NCBI GenBank assembly: GCA_946482045.1
Contig: CAMLPZ010000204.1
Span: 1 to 7,566 of the forward strand
Length of the DNA: 7,566 nucleotides
Direction: 5' to 3'
From: an uncultured Asticcacaulis sp.
Lineage (GTDB): Bacteria > Pseudomonadota > Alphaproteobacteria > Caulobacterales > Caulobacteraceae
Positions 5,890-7,566 of the stretch are shown here, piece by piece. Numbering within the stretch: position 1 is the first letter of the stretch; every line of letters begins with the position of its first letter. The notes under the pieces were generated by a model. That model was given only the letters and a program-made list of their open reading frames with translations. It was not told the origin of the DNA and made no database searches. The position numbers and the translations under genes are program-made.

Positions 5890-6140
5890 CAGTACATCGC
5901 CCAGATATCGCTGGCCGTTCCGCCGGGACGAACGCGGACGCACATGATCGGATTAATCCCTTGCTGCAGCGGAACACTGTCGCGGTCGTTACCCGCCGCC
6001 GTCGTGACAAAGGCGGTTCCGGCGGTGCCGACCCACAGCGCGCGGCAGATCCCGCCCGGCAGGTCGCTGTTGGCCTTGGTGACGGGAACAATATCGCTGG
6101 CCGATGACGTGCGCAGCAGCTCATTGGAATTCAGGGGCAT
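5889..6140 (-). CDS. Head-spike base protein, similar to RcGTA Rcc01079 (GhsA)
   Basis: An 83-aa protein starting at the ATG at 6140 (MPLNSNELL), with GAGG 8 bases upstream. An in-frame start at 6206 would overlap the tail terminator gene and has no support. The second half shows the compact pattern I associate with the Rcc01079-type spike base: PGGICRALWVGTAGTAFVT (29-47), a short polar stretch, then GINPIMCVRVRPGGTASDIW (61-80), ending AMY. In the Rhodobacter capsulatus GTA, the spike base and fibre decorate the capsid and bind the host polysaccharide capsule. Here the gene is coupled to an SGNH hydrolase gene downstream, which supports the spike reading. It lies between tail genes, so a role at the tail or neck cannot be excluded. 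Family assignment is from memory of the motif, not from a search. Confidence 0.68.
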   Translation of the reverse strand: MPLNSNELLRTSSASDIVPVTKANSDLPGGICRALWVGTAGTAFVTTAAGNDRDSVPLQQGINPIMCVRVRPGGTASDIWAMY

Positions 6141-6168
6141 TTCAAAAACCTCAGGAAAAGGCCAAACC

Positions 6169-6597
6169 TTAAGAAAAAGATTGCCAACGGATGGAAACGG
6201 GGACACGCCAGTAGGCGTCGTCGCGGTAGGGATCGACGACGCGCGGGCTGGCTTCGATCCGCACCATCACGCCTTCAAAATAGAGCTTAAGGTCCTTGGG
6301 GAAATGCGCTGCGATCCGCCCGCCCTGCTCCTTAATGTATTCGCGTGTGTGCTTCATATGCACCGGCATCATCAGGGTAACCGTCAAAATACCGCCCCGG
6401 TCGTCGGGATCGTCGCTGCCCAATGTGATGCGTTCGGGCGCCCCGTCGATACTTGCGGTCTCGATGTAGGCCAGCGGCCCCGTCGCATCCGCCGGCCGCT
6501 CGAACGATGGATCCATGAAATCGAGCGGATAGCCGCCCGGCAGGGTCAGGATGCGCTGGCGCAGCGCCATCCATATCCGGGTCTCTGTGGCAGGCAT
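6169..6597 (-). CDS. Tail terminator protein (DUF4128 / gpU-like)
   Basis: A 142-aa protein starting at the ATG at 6597, with a near-perfect AGGAGG 4 bases upstream and 11 bases after the stop of the gp10-like gene. It begins MPATETRIWMALRQRILTLP, the N-terminal helix typical of this group. A loop follows (PLDFMDPSFERPA, 24-36), then a beta strand YIETASI (44-50), GGILTVTLMMPVH (68-80), the helix YIKEQGGRIAAHFP (87-100), and the end DDAYWRVPVSIRWQSFS, which fits the conserved final strand. In lambda-type phages the terminator forms a hexameric ring that caps the tube when it reaches full length and joins the tail to the neck. The order gp10-like, terminator, then tube supports the assignment. 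The 28 bases to the next gene contain a 4-bp hairpin too weak to be a terminator. Confidence 0.82.
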   Translation of the reverse strand: MPATETRIWMALRQRILTLPGGYPLDFMDPSFERPADATGPLAYIETASIDGAPERITLGSDDPDDRGGILTVTLMMPVHMKHTREYIKEQGGRIAAHFPKDLKLYFEGVMVRIEASPRVVDPYRDDAYWRVPVSIRWQSFS

Positions 6598-6608
6598 GAC
6601 GCCTCCTG

Positions 6609-6956
6609 TTATGTCTGGGTATTCCGAACGGCCTGCGCGACGATGTGCGGCCAGCGACGGGCGGTCAGCCCGATGAAGTTGCGCCCCGGCTGGCTGTGCT
6701 TACGGCCGTCGGCCCCTTTGACGGTAAAGCCGTAGTTGAGCGCCTTTGCCTTTTCCGAACCGAAGCTCAGCGACACGCCGTGCGCGTCGTCACCACGCAT
6801 GAGCGATCCTTTGACAGCCTCGGCATCTTCGCCGTCGCCCGCGTGCCCCTTCGCCTCCTCGGCGGCGATGCGGATGGCTTCATGCAGGACCGCGTCCGCT
6901 CGCGCCTCTGCCGCCCGGCACCAGGCCTCGACCTGAGCGGCAAATCCGCTGCTCAT
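6609..6956 (-). CDS. HK97 gp10-like neck / head-closure protein
   Basis: A 115-aa protein. I chose the ATG at 6956 because AAAGGA lies 7 bases upstream and it begins 4 bases after the stop of the preceding gene. The longer frame from 6998 would overlap that gene. The protein starts MSSGFAAQVEAWCRAAEARA, with a helix to about residue 35 (AIRIAAEEAK). It then has a short variable part, VSLSFGSEKAKALNYGF (61-77) and GRNFIGLTARRWPHIVAQAV (91-110). The N-terminal FAAQV.AW..AAEAR helix and the C-terminal LTA..WP.IV.EA..-like helix are what I associate with the HK97 gp10 family in alphaproteobacterial prophages. It is somewhat shorter than the members I recall, mainly in the middle. Family members act at the head-tail interface. 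Confidence 0.72.
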   Translation of the reverse strand: MSSGFAAQVEAWCRAAEARADAVLHEAIRIAAEEAKGHAGDGEDAEAVKGSLMRGDDAHGVSLSFGSEKAKALNYGFTVKGADGRKHSQPGRNFIGLTARRWPHIVAQAVRNTQT

Positions 6957-6960
6957 GTGA

Positions 6961-7320
6961 CTATCCTTTGACGATGAAGCGCCAGGCGACCCCGGCATCG
7001 GTGACTGGCGCGACCCTGACGACCGTCAGCGGCACGCCATCCTTCATCAGCACGTCGCCCGGCCTGGGCTGATCACCGAATGCGGCCGCCAACACCTCTC
7101 GGTCGCTGGCCACAATGCTCTTTCCATCGACAAACCGGCGGCTGACCGCACGGCCCACCGCATCCAACTCCCAGGTTTGCACAGCCCCCGGCGCCACAGC
7201 CTCCCATGGTGTGTCCGGATCGGCTGCGGCCACCTTGCGCGTGAGCGTATACCGTCCCTGCCCATAGGCTTTAAGCAACCGCGCTGCAGTCGCCTCGGCA
7301 CGTGAATAAAGCGTGTCCAT
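6961..7320 (-). CDS. Probable head-closure (stopper) protein
   Basis: A 119-aa protein starting at the ATG at 7320 (MDTLYSRAEATAARLLKAYG), one base after the stop of the upstream connector gene. An alternative in-frame start at 7377 would overlap that gene by 56 bases. There is no strong ribosome binding site, so coupling to upstream translation is likely. The sequence shows an N-terminal helix, a strand GRYTLTRKV (22-30), then VDGKSIVASDREVLAAAFG (64-82) and PRPGDVLMKDGVPLTVVRV (85-103), ending VAWRFIVKG. The I.ASDREV...FG..P.PGDVL..DG.PLTVVRV pattern is what I would expect of the small beta-barrel protein between connector and gp10-like genes, which closes the portal after packaging. The name is positional plus pattern-based; an unassigned neck protein is the fallback. 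Confidence 0.6.
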   Translation of the reverse strand: MDTLYSRAEATAARLLKAYGQGRYTLTRKVAAADPDTPWEAVAPGAVQTWELDAVGRAVSRRFVDGKSIVASDREVLAAAFGDQPRPGDVLMKDGVPLTVVRVAPVTDAGVAWRFIVKG

Positions 7321-7321
7321 C

Positions 7322-7566
7322 TCAGACGACCCACATTCCGGCCACTTTACTGGCCAGATACGGCGCCAAAAGGCCATCGATGACTGAGATAAGCGGCGTC
7401 AAGGCGACGGCGAACGGTCCTTGTGCGGCGGCGTACTCGACCTCTATCGCATCGATCTTTTCCCGTTTCACAGCAGACACTTCGGCTCCGGCCTTGACAA
7501 GGCCGCCGGGATTATTGGCCTCGAACCACGCGGCCTGATAACAGGCCTCGACAATGGCGGCGGGCA
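7322..7566 (-). CDS. Head-tail connector, DnaT-like/gp6 type (C-terminal 81 residues; start beyond right edge)
   Basis: The frame is open from the right edge to the TGA at 7324-7322. The visible residues start PAAIVEACYQAAWFEANNPG, a helix of the kind that ends the helical core of phage connectors. They continue LVKAGAEVSAVKREKIDAIE, VEYAAAQGPF and end VIDGLLAPYL with GMWVV. The ...V..A.....A.......L......V..EKI.......EY........P.ID.LL.P.L layout matches the C-terminus of small alphaproteobacterial phage proteins often labelled DnaT-like ssDNA-binding protein, which from their place after the capsid gene are probably gp6/gp15-type connectors. A role in DNA replication is unlikely in this position. 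Only the C-terminal part is present, so the call is provisional. Confidence 0.58.
   Translation of the reverse strand, partial: PAAIVEACYQAAWFEANNPGGLVKAGAEVSAVKREKIDAIEVEYAAAQGPFAVALTPLISVIDGLLAPYLASKVAGMWVV

Noticed and set aside
6149..6171. AAGG...CCTT hairpin followed by T residues after the tail terminator gene.
   Set aside because: A 4-bp stem and a T run interrupted by C; too weak for an intrinsic terminator inside an operon with close gene spacing.
5299..6735. Further plus-strand open frames of 155-263 codons opposite the SGNH, spike-base and terminator genes.
   Set aside because: They cross several real gene boundaries on the other strand and show no family pattern; the minus-strand proteins explain the region fully.
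1..7566. CRISPR array, tRNA, attachment site, insertion sequence or integrase.
   Set aside because: I saw no regularly spaced repeats, tRNA-like sequence, terminal inverted repeats or recombinase motifs in the window.

Overview
The window looks like part of a siphovirus-type (lambda/HK97-like) prophage or phage, read almost entirely on the minus strand. It covers the head-tail neck, head spike, tail tube, tail assembly chaperone and tape measure genes. The host is probably an alphaproteobacterium. Most of the window is GC-rich, and the neck, tail and spike proteins resemble sets I associate with alphaproteobacterial prophages and the Rhodobacter gene transfer agent (GTA). No integrase, att site, tRNA or host gene is visible, so integration is inferred and not shown.

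In transcription order (right to left): the C-terminal end of a DnaT-like/gp6-type head-tail connector (7322-7566); a 119-aa probable head-closure protein (6961-7320); an HK97 gp10-like neck protein (6609-6956); a DUF4128/gpU-like tail terminator (6169-6597); a small protein like the RcGTA head-spike base Rcc01079 (5889-6140); a 406-aa SGNH hydrolase with a carbohydrate-binding-like C-terminus (4669-5889), whose start overlaps the spike-base stop by one base; the tail tube protein (4132-4611); a tail assembly chaperone (3588-4025); and a second chaperone frame (3301-3591). The tape measure gene (1-1873) continues past the left edge.

The two chaperone frames are joined by what looks like a textbook -1 ribosomal frameshift signal: a heptamer A AAA AAC in the correct phase, a 6-base spacer, a perfect 6-bp hairpin and possibly a pseudoknot. 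The predicted products are a 145-aa G-like protein and a 241-aa G-T fusion, as in the lambda G/GT system.

The chaperones normally sit directly before the tape measure gene. Here about 1.4 kb of accessory DNA separates them. It encodes three small envelope proteins that appear to be one family. Two are tandem minus-strand paralogues with an N-terminal membrane anchor. The third, on the plus strand, is a lipoprotein that carries the same core and the same two cysteines, with its own candidate promoter. This looks like a moron (lysogenic-conversion or superinfection-exclusion) cassette. Its function is unknown, and it is the least explained part of the window. No stretch longer than 300 bases lacks a gene.
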